In this document: positions 22,671 through 31,052 of the stretch, piece after piece
How the letters are laid out: every line of letters starts with the position of its first letter
Numbering within the stretch: position 1 is the stretch's first letter
IMG/VR virus record: IMGVR_UViG_3300001097_000043
Coordinates: 1-31,052 of that record
Length of the DNA stretch: 31,052 bases
Reading direction: 5' to 3' (one strand)
From: a virus
Program-made: the position numbers and the translations under genes
The notes under the pieces: model-generated
Databases searched by the model: none
The model's input: only the letters and a program-made list of their open reading frames with translations
What the model was told of the DNA's origin: nothing

Positions 22671-23237
22671 ATGAAAAAATTACTAGTTTCAAGCTTTAAA
22701 AGCTTGGATGAGTCAAAAAGTTTAGGTACTATGGAGTTTAACGGTATTACAGTGGAATATAAGAAATATCTAACCTTTGAAGAAAAGAAAGAAGTTGTGG
22801 AGTTTATTGTGGACAATACGTTCGATACTTTAAGTGGTACTTTGGACACAATGATATATGAATTGGTAGAGAAATATGTGATTGCTAGAACTTATTTTAC
22901 TAATTTAACTTTGCCACAATTAACAATAGATGATGTTAAAGAAGATGATTTAAACGGAATATATGACATCTTAATGAGTAGTGGTTTATATAATGCTTTG
23001 CTTGTAGAAAATAAATCTGAAATAGAATATTTACAGCATTTAACTAACCAAAAAATCCGCGAGAAAACGGAGCAATATGATAACTCTCATAGCATTGGTG
23101 TTGCAGTTAGCAATCTGTTGAACAGCTTGAGCTCTTTGAGTCCTAAAGATTTTAAAGAAATGCTAAAAACAGTTAAAGAAATTGACAAATTAGAAAATTT
23201 CAAAACAATTAAAGACATGGTTAATTTAGGTAAGTAA
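22671..23237 (+). CDS. Tail assembly chaperone candidate
   Basis: 188 residues with SD AAAAGGAG. It is helical and acidic: FEEKKEVVEFIVDNTF... and DVKEDDLNGIYDILMSSGLYN, then a Ser-rich and Leu-rich C-terminal helix (SLSSLSPKDFKEMLKTVKEIDKLENF). Position upstream of the tape measure gene is that of the G/GT-type chaperones that coat the tape measure during tail assembly. No slippery heptamer was seen near its end and the next gene has its own SD, so programmed frameshifting is not evident here. Confidence 0.65.
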   Translation: MKKLLVSSFKSLDESKSLGTMEFNGITVEYKKYLTFEEKKEVVEFIVDNTFDTLSGTLDTMIYELVEKYVIARTYFTNLTLPQLTIDDVKEDDLNGIYDILMSSGLYNALLVENKSEIEYLQHLTNQKIREKTEQYDNSHSIGVAVSNLLNSLSSLSPKDFKEMLKTVKEIDKLENFKTIKDMVNLGK

Positions 23238-23269
23238 GAGTTGAATATAAGCAAAATGGGGGTGGATAA

Positions 23270-23722
23270 ATGGGTAAAATAGTATCAAATTCTTATGTGG
23301 AGTTAGAAGCACAAGTTGAACATAGGTTGGTAATGATTATACAAAATGAAATTGCTAGGTTTATAATTTTAAATGAACAAAGGCATATAGACCAAGATGT
23401 TTACCAAGCTTACGATAAGGTAAGAGGGGGTTACAATCCATCCCCAGAAGGTTCGGATTATGAGAGAACGTATGAGTTGAAATGGAATATTAATAAAAAT
23501 CCTCATGCAAAAGGTACGGTGGTTTCAAATGATTCTCATGACGCAAATATTCTAACTGGAATCGAAACTGGAATAGGCTACGATTGGCAAAACTCTTTAA
23601 TATTTCAAATGGAGATGCCTAGACCCTTCTTTGAGAATTTTACAACCGAATTAAGTAGTGGATATTATTACGAAAGTATAAGAAAACTTTTACAAGGTAG
23701 GGGGGGACTTAATATCGTTTAA
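23270..23722 (+). CDS. Small tail/neck protein, HK97 gp10-like candidate
   Basis: 150 residues with SD GGGGGTGG. The C-terminal part, MEMPRPFFENFTTELSSGYYY, resembles the P-x-P-F-F/L motif near the end of HK97 gp10/tail-completion proteins, where an aromatic or acidic segment precedes PF. The central part (YNPSPEGSDYERTYELKWNI...TGIGYDWQNS) is beta-rich. An alternative is a second tail assembly protein, given its place between the chaperone candidate and the tape measure gene. Assignment is weak. Confidence 0.5.
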   Translation: MGKIVSNSYVELEAQVEHRLVMIIQNEIARFIILNEQRHIDQDVYQAYDKVRGGYNPSPEGSDYERTYELKWNINKNPHAKGTVVSNDSHDANILTGIETGIGYDWQNSLIFQMEMPRPFFENFTTELSSGYYYESIRKLLQGRGGLNIV

Positions 23723-23751
23723 CATTTTTGAAGAAAGGGGGTTAAAATACA

Positions 23752-26700
23752 ATGGCTTATGATTTTAATATAAATATATCTGGACAATTAAGTAAAGAAA
23801 CAAAAAAACATATTAATGACCAACTTAAAGCTATGAAATTGAATAATGTTAATACTATTACAATGGGTATTGATACAAAAACAACGAGAGCAAGAATAAA
23901 AGCACAATTAGATAGTATAAAAGTTACGAAAAAATTAGACTTGAGAGTAATTATTGCGGAAGATAAAAAAGCTAAAGAAATGACTAACGCTTTGAAAAAT
24001 ACCTATAGAGATATAGATAAGATAAAAATAAAAGGCGTAGACATAACTAGGCAAGAAGTTTCTGTAAATGGGGAATTAGCAAAGAAAAAAAGAGTAATAA
24101 TAGGGCTTGACGAAAAAAGATATACTTTATCACAAAGGATATTAGGAAATGGGGCGTTAACCGCCCCTGTTAAAACTGTAACAACAAAAATGGGGGAAGA
24201 CCCTGTTAAACTACGACTTCAATATTCAAAGCTTAATGAGGAGTTAATTAAATTAAAAGGAAGTACAGAGGCGGCAGCTAATGTAACTAGAAAATATGGA
24301 AAAGCTTCTGACGCACATCATGCAAAAGTAAAAACTTTAATGGGGTCAATACGAAAACTAAATATAGTTCAAGGACAGTCCCCAGAACAAATGAATAAAA
24401 CTATTGCTACGGCTAAAAGACTTAGAGACGAATTAAATAATGTTTCAAAAGTAGCGAAAGGTACAGGTAAGTCTTCGCTTGGTATGGGGGAAATGTTTAA
24501 AACCGCTTTTAAGTCGTTCTCAGTTTGGATTGGGGTTACATCTATATTCTTTGGTGCTGTACAGCAAATTAAAGATGGTATTGGTGCGGTAAAAGAGTTA
24601 GATGACGCTATGCTAGAACTAAGAAAAGTTAGCGATTTGTCTTCTAGTGGTTTGGAAGCGTTTAATATACAAGCACAAGAAACAGGCACAGTAGTAGGTC
24701 AAACAACGTCAGAAGTAATAAGAGCAACAGCTCAATTTGCTAAAATGGGGTATACAGTTGTCCAAGCATTAGATTTGGCTCAAAGTGCCTTGATATTAAC
24801 AAATGTTGCGGATGGAATTGATACCGCAACAGAATCAGCAGACGCTTTGATTGCTACGTTAAAAGGCTTTAGGATGGAAGCTTCTCAATCTACCCATATT
24901 GTTGACGCTTTAAACGAGGTATCGAATAACTTTGCGGTCAGTACGGATGCTTTAGCGGATGGTATTAGACGTGTTTCTTCTGTTTATAAAGACAGTAACG
25001 ATACTTTCGAACAAACTTTAGGACTATTAACAGCGGGTATCGAAGTAATCCAAAATACCGAGAAAGTATCTAGTGGACTTATAGTAATCGCACAACGATT
25101 AAGGGGTATAAGTGAATCAGGTGAGGAAATAGATGGACTAGCCTCAACTTTACAAGGTGCTTTTAAGTCGATGGCTGGGGTGGATGTACAAAATGCGGAC
25201 GGAAGTTTAAGAAATATTTATGACATAATGCAAGACCTAAGTGTGGTTATGCCAACCTTAAGTGACGAAACAAGACAGTATTTAGGGGAATTATCAGCGG
25301 GCAAACGACAGATAGCGGTATTTAATTCAATCTTAGGAAACTTTGCAACAGCACAAAAATCAGCAACAACGGCACTAAATTCTCAAGGGTCAGCATTAAA
25401 AGAAAACGAAAAGTATTTAGATAGTATTACAGGTAAATTTGAAATGTTTAAAAAAGCACTTCAAGATTTATGGACAAATGCAATTAATTCTGAAAGTATT
25501 AAGATTATACTAGACTTAGGAACTGGGGTTTTAAAATTTGTCGACGCACTAGGGGCTTTAAACACTGTAGCTTTGATAACGGTGGGAATTTTAGGCGCTA
25601 AGGGAATGTTAGGCGTTGCATTTAAAGGGGCAATTATTATTTTCGCTCAATACATATGGGGCGCAACAGCATCTACGGCGGCAACATTGGGATTAACTAC
25701 CGCTTTGTCTACCTTGGCTCCTGTAGCGGTTGTTTTAGGTTTGATTTTAATCGGTAAAGGTATTATACATATAGCTACTGCTAGTAAGAGAGCAACTGAG
25801 GAAACTAAAAAATTTATAGAAGCCACTAATCAGACTATCGCTTCCTTATCCGAAGAAAAGGACGAGTTGATTAAACTCTCTTATGAATATGACAGGTTAA
25901 AAACAAAGCAAAAGAATTTGACCGCTACCGCGGACGAAAAAATTAGACTTCTTGAGATTCAAAAAGAACTTGTTACTCAATACGATGTCTCTATAACTGG
26001 TATCGACGCAGAGGGTCAAGCTTATTCGGATTCTATCGTACTAATTAAACTTAGAACTAAAGCGCTTGAAGACGAATTAGTAGCAGAACAGGCGAAGTTG
26101 GAAACAGCTGTTAAGTCAATGGATATTGACCAAGTTTCTGACCTTGAAGATAATATTGCAAAACGAATAAGACTAAAAAATCAATTATTAGAAGAACAGA
26201 AAAAAATTGATGATTACGAGTCAACACTACAAAACAAGGGAAGCTTTACCGTTGGCGGTGTATATGGGTCCGTAGTTGTAGACGCTAATGCCGAAAATGG
26301 CGCTAATTTAATCAAACAATATATACAGAATGCTAACAGTTACAAGGATGATTTTCAAACGGCATTGACTGATGTGAATAATGCAATTATTGCTGGAACG
26401 GCGGACCGTCAACAGCTCTTGCAGAACGACGCCACTAGCACAATAAAGCTATTGGAATCAAGTGGTGCAAAAGTATCCGACGGCGCTAGAGCGTTTGCTT
26501 CCGAATTTGCTAAAGCGCTTTCTGTTCAACCTGAGGATATAGCTACTCAAAGAGATGCATTAAAAACATTTACCGATGAATTGAACTCTTCCGACTTTGA
26601 TGACCTTTCTGAAAAATATAAGAGTTTTGTTTCAAAAAACGATACGGCGGGTATCGATGCCACTTCTAAGGCAATCATGAAATTAGTTGAGAGCTTTACA

Positions 26701-28926
26701 GAGGGAATGCCAGAATTAGATACTTTCTATCTTACAATGGAATCAATATATGGCGATAGTTCAACTCTCTCAAAAGCAAACACCTCTATTTTCCCAATGT
26801 TCATGAGCAACATGAAAGAATTAACGGGGATTTTTTCAGAAGGCACATCTGAACTTAAAGGTCTTAACAATGTTCTTGATACTGTAGCGAAAGGAGAGTC
26901 GCTTTCATCGGATATGATAGCTGATTTAATTGTTAAATATCCAGATTTAACTGGGGCTATTTCCGAAACCGCTGATGGATACACGATAGAAAGTTATGCA
27001 TTAGAAATATTGAGACAAGCTAGGATTAAGGAGCAAGTAACTGCTGTTGAAACGCAAGCTGGTATTACAGCTTCCACAAAAGCCGAGCTTGGGAAACGTT
27101 TGAGTATTTATGGAATAGAGTTAAGTGCTATAAAGACGCTTGACGACGCAAAAAAAGCTTCCGCTGGGATAAGGTCGCCTTATGGGGTGAATAATGCTGA
27201 GGCTGATTTTTACTTTTCAGATATTGAAAAAAGCCTTTATAGCTATGGGACAGCATTAGATTTTGTCGCTTCTCTTGAAGACAAGTTAAGAGACCCAGAT
27301 TACGGTGTTACGCTACAATCGAAAGGTAAGACTTCTAAAGAGAAAGAGGCGGATGTTCTTAAAGAGTATTTTCACCAACTAGACGCTATTTCTAAGCTAG
27401 AAAGTAGTTTAGCAATGTCTAAAACTAAGGCTGAGCTAGAAGGGATTGATTTAAGTCAAGAACAGCTTGATATGATAGATGCTATCCAAGCAAAAAAACA
27501 TAATCTAGCTGTAGACATGGATGCTGATATCGTTAAACTAGAAAAAAGGGTTGCTTTAGGTGGGGATAATGTTGCTTTAATAGAACAATTAGCTACTCTA
27601 GAGGGTTCTAGAGTCCAATTAAGTCAAGACTGGTTAGAGTTAGAGCAAGATGGTAAAGATATTTTAGAAGGTCAGAAGGAAGTTTTACTAAAACAAAAAG
27701 AGGCTTTTAAAACCACTCTCGAATTAGCAAAAGAAGTTAATCAATCTAAACTTGACGGTATTTCTGAGGTTGAAGATAAGATAGTTGAGATAATTAAACA
27801 GCGTTATGCGACCGAAAAAGAGTTGCTTGATGACCAGCTTGAAGATTTTAAAAGTTTTATTGAAGGTAAGAAAGACATACTCAGCGACCAATATTCAGAA
27901 GAAGATTACCAAAAGAAACAGTCTGAACAATCGGCTAAAATAATGGCAATACAGACTGATATTGCTGAATATTCAATTGCGGCAAATTCTAATGATATGG
28001 AAGCTATTTCAAAAGTCTCAGACTTAAATAAAGATTTAGAGGAAGAAAAAAAATCACTTTCCGAACTTCAATATGACCGTGAAAAGAAACTTCGTGAAAA
28101 TAATTTAGACGACGAATTGAAAGCGGTTGAAGATATAACTAGAAAGAAAAAAAGTGCAATAGATGAGAAGTTAAAAGACGATAAACTTTATGCGGAAGCT
28201 AGGCTAGTTATAGAAAATTCTAGCGTTTTGGAATTAACGGAAATGTATACGACTTTTGAAAATACTTTTGGAAAAGGTATGAGCCTATTAGGTAGTATAA
28301 TTAAAGCTAATTTTACTGATAAAATAAGAGAGGCAAAAGATTCTTTTATTGAGATGAACAGTTTAATTATGTCAAATTTACAGTTAAACGATACTAAGCC
28401 TCAAACGAAAGAAAAAGAAACGAATAATCCATTTAAAGATAAAGGAATGTCGTTTGATGACTTTGCGGTCTACAAACAGAATAAAAAAGATTACACAGAA
28501 GGTAATAGGAAAGATGAAGCGTCTAAGCAAAATGCTGAGATGAGGTTAGACTATAGTATTGAGTCAGATACATTTACTTACGACCAAATTAAAGGATACT
28601 ATAAAGATGGGGGGGTAAATGACTATACAGGTTTAGCTCAAATGCATGGGAATCCATCTTCGGTAGAAACAATATTTAATGCACAAGAAGGTAAGAAACT
28701 ATTAAGTCTTGTGAAGAATCTTCCAAACTTTTCAGCATTTGGAAGACAAGGATTTAAGCTAGATTTGCCTCAAGTGTCACCGTCAAATAAGGTTAAGACC
28801 CCTATTCAAATAAATAATAAATTCGATATAACAATTAGTGGTGACGCTAGTAGAGGCACAATGAATACTATGGCTGAAAAGGTAAGTAAGAGTATTGAAA
28901 AAACAATGTATACTATGGGATTTTAG
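23752..28926 (+). CDS. Tape measure protein
   Basis: 1724 residues, the longest gene in the window. SD GAAAGGGGG. The conserved tape-measure core lies at about 250-480 (LDDAMLELRKVSDLSS..., TTSEVIRATAQFAKMGY..., DALADGIRRVSSVYKDS..., IAQRLRGISESGEEIDG). Hydrophobic segments occur near 248-270 and 600-673 (ALITVGILGAKGMLGVAF, IIIFAQYIWGATASTAA, VAVVLGLILIGKGI), likely to form the membrane channel. Long charged coiled coils occupy about 690-900 and 1310-1480. It sets tail length and helps eject DNA. I see no lysozyme, transglycosylase or peptidase motif, unlike my memory of YomI, so wall digestion would need another protein. Confidence 0.93.
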   Translation: MAYDFNINISGQLSKETKKHINDQLKAMKLNNVNTITMGIDTKTTRARIKAQLDSIKVTKKLDLRVIIAEDKKAKEMTNALKNTYRDIDKIKIKGVDITRQEVSVNGELAKKKRVIIGLDEKRYTLSQRILGNGALTAPVKTVTTKMGEDPVKLRLQYSKLNEELIKLKGSTEAAANVTRKYGKASDAHHAKVKTLMGSIRKLNIVQGQSPEQMNKTIATAKRLRDELNNVSKVAKGTGKSSLGMGEMFKTAFKSFSVWIGVTSIFFGAVQQIKDGIGAVKELDDAMLELRKVSDLSSSGLEAFNIQAQETGTVVGQTTSEVIRATAQFAKMGYTVVQALDLAQSALILTNVADGIDTATESADALIATLKGFRMEASQSTHIVDALNEVSNNFAVSTDALADGIRRVSSVYKDSNDTFEQTLGLLTAGIEVIQNTEKVSSGLIVIAQRLRGISESGEEIDGLASTLQGAFKSMAGVDVQNADGSLRNIYDIMQDLSVVMPTLSDETRQYLGELSAGKRQIAVFNSILGNFATAQKSATTALNSQGSALKENEKYLDSITGKFEMFKKALQDLWTNAINSESIKIILDLGTGVLKFVDALGALNTVALITVGILGAKGMLGVAFKGAIIIFAQYIWGATASTAATLGLTTALSTLAPVAVVLGLILIGKGIIHIATASKRATEETKKFIEATNQTIASLSEEKDELIKLSYEYDRLKTKQKNLTATADEKIRLLEIQKELVTQYDVSITGIDAEGQAYSDSIVLIKLRTKALEDELVAEQAKLETAVKSMDIDQVSDLEDNIAKRIRLKNQLLEEQKKIDDYESTLQNKGSFTVGGVYGSVVVDANAENGANLIKQYIQNANSYKDDFQTALTDVNNAIIAGTADRQQLLQNDATSTIKLLESSGAKVSDGARAFASEFAKALSVQPEDIATQRDALKTFTDELNSSDFDDLSEKYKSFVSKNDTAGIDATSKAIMKLVESFTEGMPELDTFYLTMESIYGDSSTLSKANTSIFPMFMSNMKELTGIFSEGTSELKGLNNVLDTVAKGESLSSDMIADLIVKYPDLTGAISETADGYTIESYALEILRQARIKEQVTAVETQAGITASTKAELGKRLSIYGIELSAIKTLDDAKKASAGIRSPYGVNNAEADFYFSDIEKSLYSYGTALDFVASLEDKLRDPDYGVTLQSKGKTSKEKEADVLKEYFHQLDAISKLESSLAMSKTKAELEGIDLSQEQLDMIDAIQAKKHNLAVDMDADIVKLEKRVALGGDNVALIEQLATLEGSRVQLSQDWLELEQDGKDILEGQKEVLLKQKEAFKTTLELAKEVNQSKLDGISEVEDKIVEIIKQRYATEKELLDDQLEDFKSFIEGKKDILSDQYSEEDYQKKQSEQSAKIMAIQTDIAEYSIAANSNDMEAISKVSDLNKDLEEEKKSLSELQYDREKKLRENNLDDELKAVEDITRKKKSAIDEKLKDDKLYAEARLVIENSSVLELTEMYTTFENTFGKGMSLLGSIIKANFTDKIREAKDSFIEMNSLIMSNLQLNDTKPQTKEKETNNPFKDKGMSFDDFAVYKQNKKDYTEGNRKDEASKQNAEMRLDYSIESDTFTYDQIKGYYKDGGVNDYTGLAQMHGNPSSVETIFNAQEGKKLLSLVKNLPNFSAFGRQGFKLDLPQVSPSNKVKTPIQINNKFDITISGDASRGTMNTMAEKVSKSIEKTMYTMGF

Positions 28927-28938
28927 AAGCAACAAAAG

Positions 28939-28985
28939 TAGAGGTGGAAAGACTGTGAATTTTAGGGCTTTTCACCTCTATTTAT
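28939..28985 (+). terminator. Terminator between tape measure and Dit genes
   Basis: 28939-28951 (TAGAGGTGGAAAG) pairs with 28968-28980 over 13 bases with one G-U, loop of 16, followed by TTTATT. Short T-tract, so readthrough into Dit is likely. Confidence 0.65.
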
Positions 28986-29007
28986 TAAACTAAAAGGAGG
29001 AATCCTC

Positions 29008-29808
29008 ATGGCATTTACAGGCATGGATTTTATTATAAATGGCGTAAAATCATCCGATATCGGAATAAACGGTTGCTATTTAGTTAGGACAAACGCGGAG
29101 ATTAGTTATCCATTAATGGGAAATAAAACTATAGTTGAAGAAAAAGTAGACAAGAGAAATGCGCCTTACTTTTATGGGGTGGAAACGGAACCCTTAGAAT
29201 TTGACTTAAAATTCTGTCTACTAGAAGATAGAATGACACCAGACACTTTATATGATTTAGCTATGGTATTTGCAAAAGATAAATATGTTTCTTTTGAAAG
29301 TTGTGATTTTATAGGTCGAATTTTCTATGTAATTTGTTTGGAATTAAATGTAATAACTTATGGAACATATCAAGGTTGGATTGAGGCACATTTAAGAACG
29401 TCATCTTCAAATGCTTTCTCAAATATTGAAATCGCAACATTTGATTTATCAGATTTAACAGCTCCTACAGAAATTGTTATAACAAATAAATCTAATGTAA
29501 TGAACTTAAAGTATGGGGAATATATTTATGAACCACAAATCACAGTTGATTTATTAGATAACAATACAAGTTTTACTTTCACGAACTTAAGTAATGGTGG
29601 AGAAGTTTTTGGCTTTACTGGACTTACAGCAAACGAAAGTCTTACAGCATACAACAAAGATAGAAGAATAGTCTCAAGTACAGGAAACCCAAGAATAAGT
29701 AAGTTGATAAATAAAAATTGGTTTAAATTAGTGTATGGGGATAATAGGATAGTCATTGATAAAAAAATGATTGTGCAAATAAGAAGCCAATTCCCATTAT
29801 ACATGTGA
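29008..29808 (+). CDS. Distal tail protein (Dit)
   Basis: 266 residues, SD AAAGGAGG. It begins with the Dit pattern: a short FTGMDFIINGVKSSDIGI, followed by YPLMGNKTIVEEKV...YFYGVETEPLEFDLKF, the beta strands that form the N-terminal ring domain. The galectin-like C-terminal domain follows (about 150-266: ITNKSNVMNLKYGEYIYEPQITVDL ... FKLVYGDNRIVI). Dit forms a hexameric ring at the tail tip linking tube to baseplate. Directly followed by the Tal-like gene, the normal order. Confidence 0.88.
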   Translation: MAFTGMDFIINGVKSSDIGINGCYLVRTNAEISYPLMGNKTIVEEKVDKRNAPYFYGVETEPLEFDLKFCLLEDRMTPDTLYDLAMVFAKDKYVSFESCDFIGRIFYVICLELNVITYGTYQGWIEAHLRTSSSNAFSNIEIATFDLSDLTAPTEIVITNKSNVMNLKYGEYIYEPQITVDLLDNNTSFTFTNLSNGGEVFGFTGLTANESLTAYNKDRRIVSSTGNPRISKLINKNWFKLVYGDNRIVIDKKMIVQIRSQFPLYM

Positions 29809-29829
29809 TAGGAATGGAGGTGAATAAGT

Positions 29830-31052
29830 TTGAAAAGCAAATCCGTAGAGTATAGAATATTTTTATGTGACTCTCAAAAGATTCCAATTGATGAAATAAA
29901 TTACATAGAAATTGATTTTGCGTCTAAATTTGGTGTGATTAGTAATGAATTGACATTCTCATTGCCTTACTATCAAGAGGGATGGGATTTAGAAAAAGAT
30001 TATAGGTTTGATACCGCAAGAGCATTGGATAGTATACTATTAGAAATCTATAGTGGAAAGGGTGGCGGTGAAACTACTAAAATTTACGAAGAGTTTTTTA
30101 TTGTGGATGATGATAGTAAAAGTAAGACGAGAAATGGAACAGTTACTAAAGTTTTACAATGTAATTCTAGTCACTTAATAACATTTAATAAACGCAAATT
30201 GCGTTCATATTCAGAAATCACTAAATTATATACAACAGAAGACCAAACGGGATTATTTAATCATATGTTTTCTTTGCTGTATGGTAGTTGGGGTATTGGA
30301 TATATTAGTCCCTCATTGCTATTAGACACTAGGATTTTTGATTATTCTTCAAGTTCATTTACAGAAGTATTTGACGATGTAATGGAACAGTTTAATTGTT
30401 TTATTACAGTTGATAATATAAATAATACGATATCTATATTTGCTTATGACGAAGTCGGGGTTGATACTGACCTCGTAATATCAGATGTGAATATTCTTAA
30501 GAGTATTTTAACTAGTAATAAAGCGAAGGATTTAACAACTCGACTTAGAGTATATGGAAAAGACAATACTACAATGGCTAGGTCTAACCCAACTGGTCAG
30601 TTATATATAGATGATTTTCAATGGCTCATAGACAACGGTTATTTCTCAACTGGATTAACTATCGCTTTGAACGCTTATAACGTGCTTAAAGCGTCTAAAG
30701 AAGGTGTATTCAGTGGGTATTTAACAACACTTAATGGATTACAAGATACTTTATTAACACAACAAAGTCAATTATTCGCATTGCAGACAGAATTAAAAAT
30801 CATAGAAGATGATTTAGATATTTTGAAGAATCAGTTTACAAGTAATAACGCTACTTATAATGCTAGATTTGTTGACCAAACTAATAAATTATCTCAAATA
30901 AACACAAAACAATCTGAAATTAATACCACTCAAGCTTCTATAGTAGCTGTAAATATAAGTATTTCAACACTTAATACACAATTAAGCTATACTACAAATT
31001 TTACATCTGACCAGTTAAAAGAATTGAGTTCTAAAATATTTGAGGAAGAATT
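29830..31052 (+). CDS. Tail-associated protein (Tal/tail endopeptidase family), 3' end outside the window
   Basis: TTG at 29830 with GGAGGTG 7 bases upstream opens a frame that stays open to the last base (407 codons visible). The start KSKSVEYRIFLCDSQKIPIDEINYIEIDFASKF and later SKSKTRNGTVTKVLQCNSSHLITFNKRKL, FDYSSSSFTEVFDDVMEQFNCFITVDN and RLRVYGKDN match the gp27-like hub domain of prophage tail endopeptidase/Tal proteins. From about residue 300 a long coiled coil begins (LQDTLLTQQSQLFALQTELKIIEDDLDIL), typical of the extended part that carries receptor-binding or lytic domains. The C-terminus, and any lytic domain, is outside the window. Confidence 0.85.
   Translation, partial: MKSKSVEYRIFLCDSQKIPIDEINYIEIDFASKFGVISNELTFSLPYYQEGWDLEKDYRFDTARALDSILLEIYSGKGGGETTKIYEEFFIVDDDSKSKTRNGTVTKVLQCNSSHLITFNKRKLRSYSEITKLYTTEDQTGLFNHMFSLLYGSWGIGYISPSLLLDTRIFDYSSSSFTEVFDDVMEQFNCFITVDNINNTISIFAYDEVGVDTDLVISDVNILKSILTSNKAKDLTTRLRVYGKDNTTMARSNPTGQLYIDDFQWLIDNGYFSTGLTIALNAYNVLKASKEGVFSGYLTTLNGLQDTLLTQQSQLFALQTELKIIEDDLDILKNQFTSNNATYNARFVDQTNKLSQINTKQSEINTTQASIVAVNISISTLNTQLSYTTNFTSDQLKELSSKIFEEE

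Noticed and set aside
22477-22674. 65-codon open frame after the recombinase, ending in an ATGA overlap with the next gene
   Set aside because: No SD, it runs through both arms of the 13-bp inverted repeat, and its second half looks like translated repeat (VYFHMF, AFICF). Possible but not supported.
22671-23300. Programmed frameshift between chaperone and following gene
   Set aside because: No slippery heptamer seen near the stop and the next gene has its own SD and start.
1-31052. CRISPR array, insertion sequence or rRNA
   Set aside because: No regularly spaced direct repeats, transposase or rRNA-like sequence was seen on either strand.

Overview
The window is about 31 kb of a tailed double-stranded DNA phage or prophage of a low-GC Bacillota (Firmicutes) host. 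The DNA is very AT-rich, Arg is mostly AGA, Shine-Dalgarno (SD) sequences are strong (AGGAGG/GGGG types), TTG and GTG starts are common, and every gene found is on the + strand. The morphogenesis genes run in siphovirus order: small terminase candidate, large terminase, portal, protease/scaffold, decoration candidate, major capsid, connectors, tail tube, chaperone, tape measure, distal tail protein, tail-associated protein. The set (HU-like protein, YonK-like protein, terminase, portal, ..., a tyrosine recombinase inside the tail genes, long tape measure, Dit, Tal) resembles the yonN-to-yomG block of Bacillus phage SPbeta as I remember it. That comparison is from memory and was not tested by alignment.

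Positions 1-6000 hold accessory and DNA/RNA-metabolism genes: a short zinc-ribbon protein, a perfect 12-bp stem of unknown role, tRNA-Thr(TGT) and tRNA-Asn(GTT), an HU-like protein, a small acidic membrane protein, a RusA-type resolvase, a beta-CASP metallo-beta-lactamase RNase, a YonK-like protein, a calcineurin-like phosphoesterase, an acidic Cys-rich protein and a T5orf172-type GIY-YIG protein. A strong terminator at about 5950-6000 closes this block.

Positions 6100-15150 hold packaging and head genes. The large terminase gene is split by a 1309-nt group I intron (8309-9617). P1, P3, P7, P8 and P9 can be read directly, and a GIY-YIG homing endonuclease with NUMOD-type repeats lies between P3 and P7. 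Joining the exons restores one 573-residue terminase. The protease/scaffold gene has two internal in-frame starts, each with its own SD, so nested scaffold products are likely. A strong terminator follows the capsid gene.

Positions 15200-31052 hold connector and tail genes. Between the tail tube and the tape-measure block lies an island (about 20040-22670) with a missed 56-residue Cys-rich protein, an XhlA/holin-like coiled-coil membrane protein, a heavily structured intergenic region with a possible promoter, an unknown 111-residue protein and an intact tyrosine recombinase. Seven bases after the recombinase stop is a perfect 11-6-11 inverted repeat with the geometry of a dif/Xer core site, then a 13-bp inverted repeat with internal direct repeats 20 bp apart. 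This recombinase plus candidate-site unit inside essential tail genes is the most interesting feature of the window. The last gene (Tal-like) runs off the right edge.
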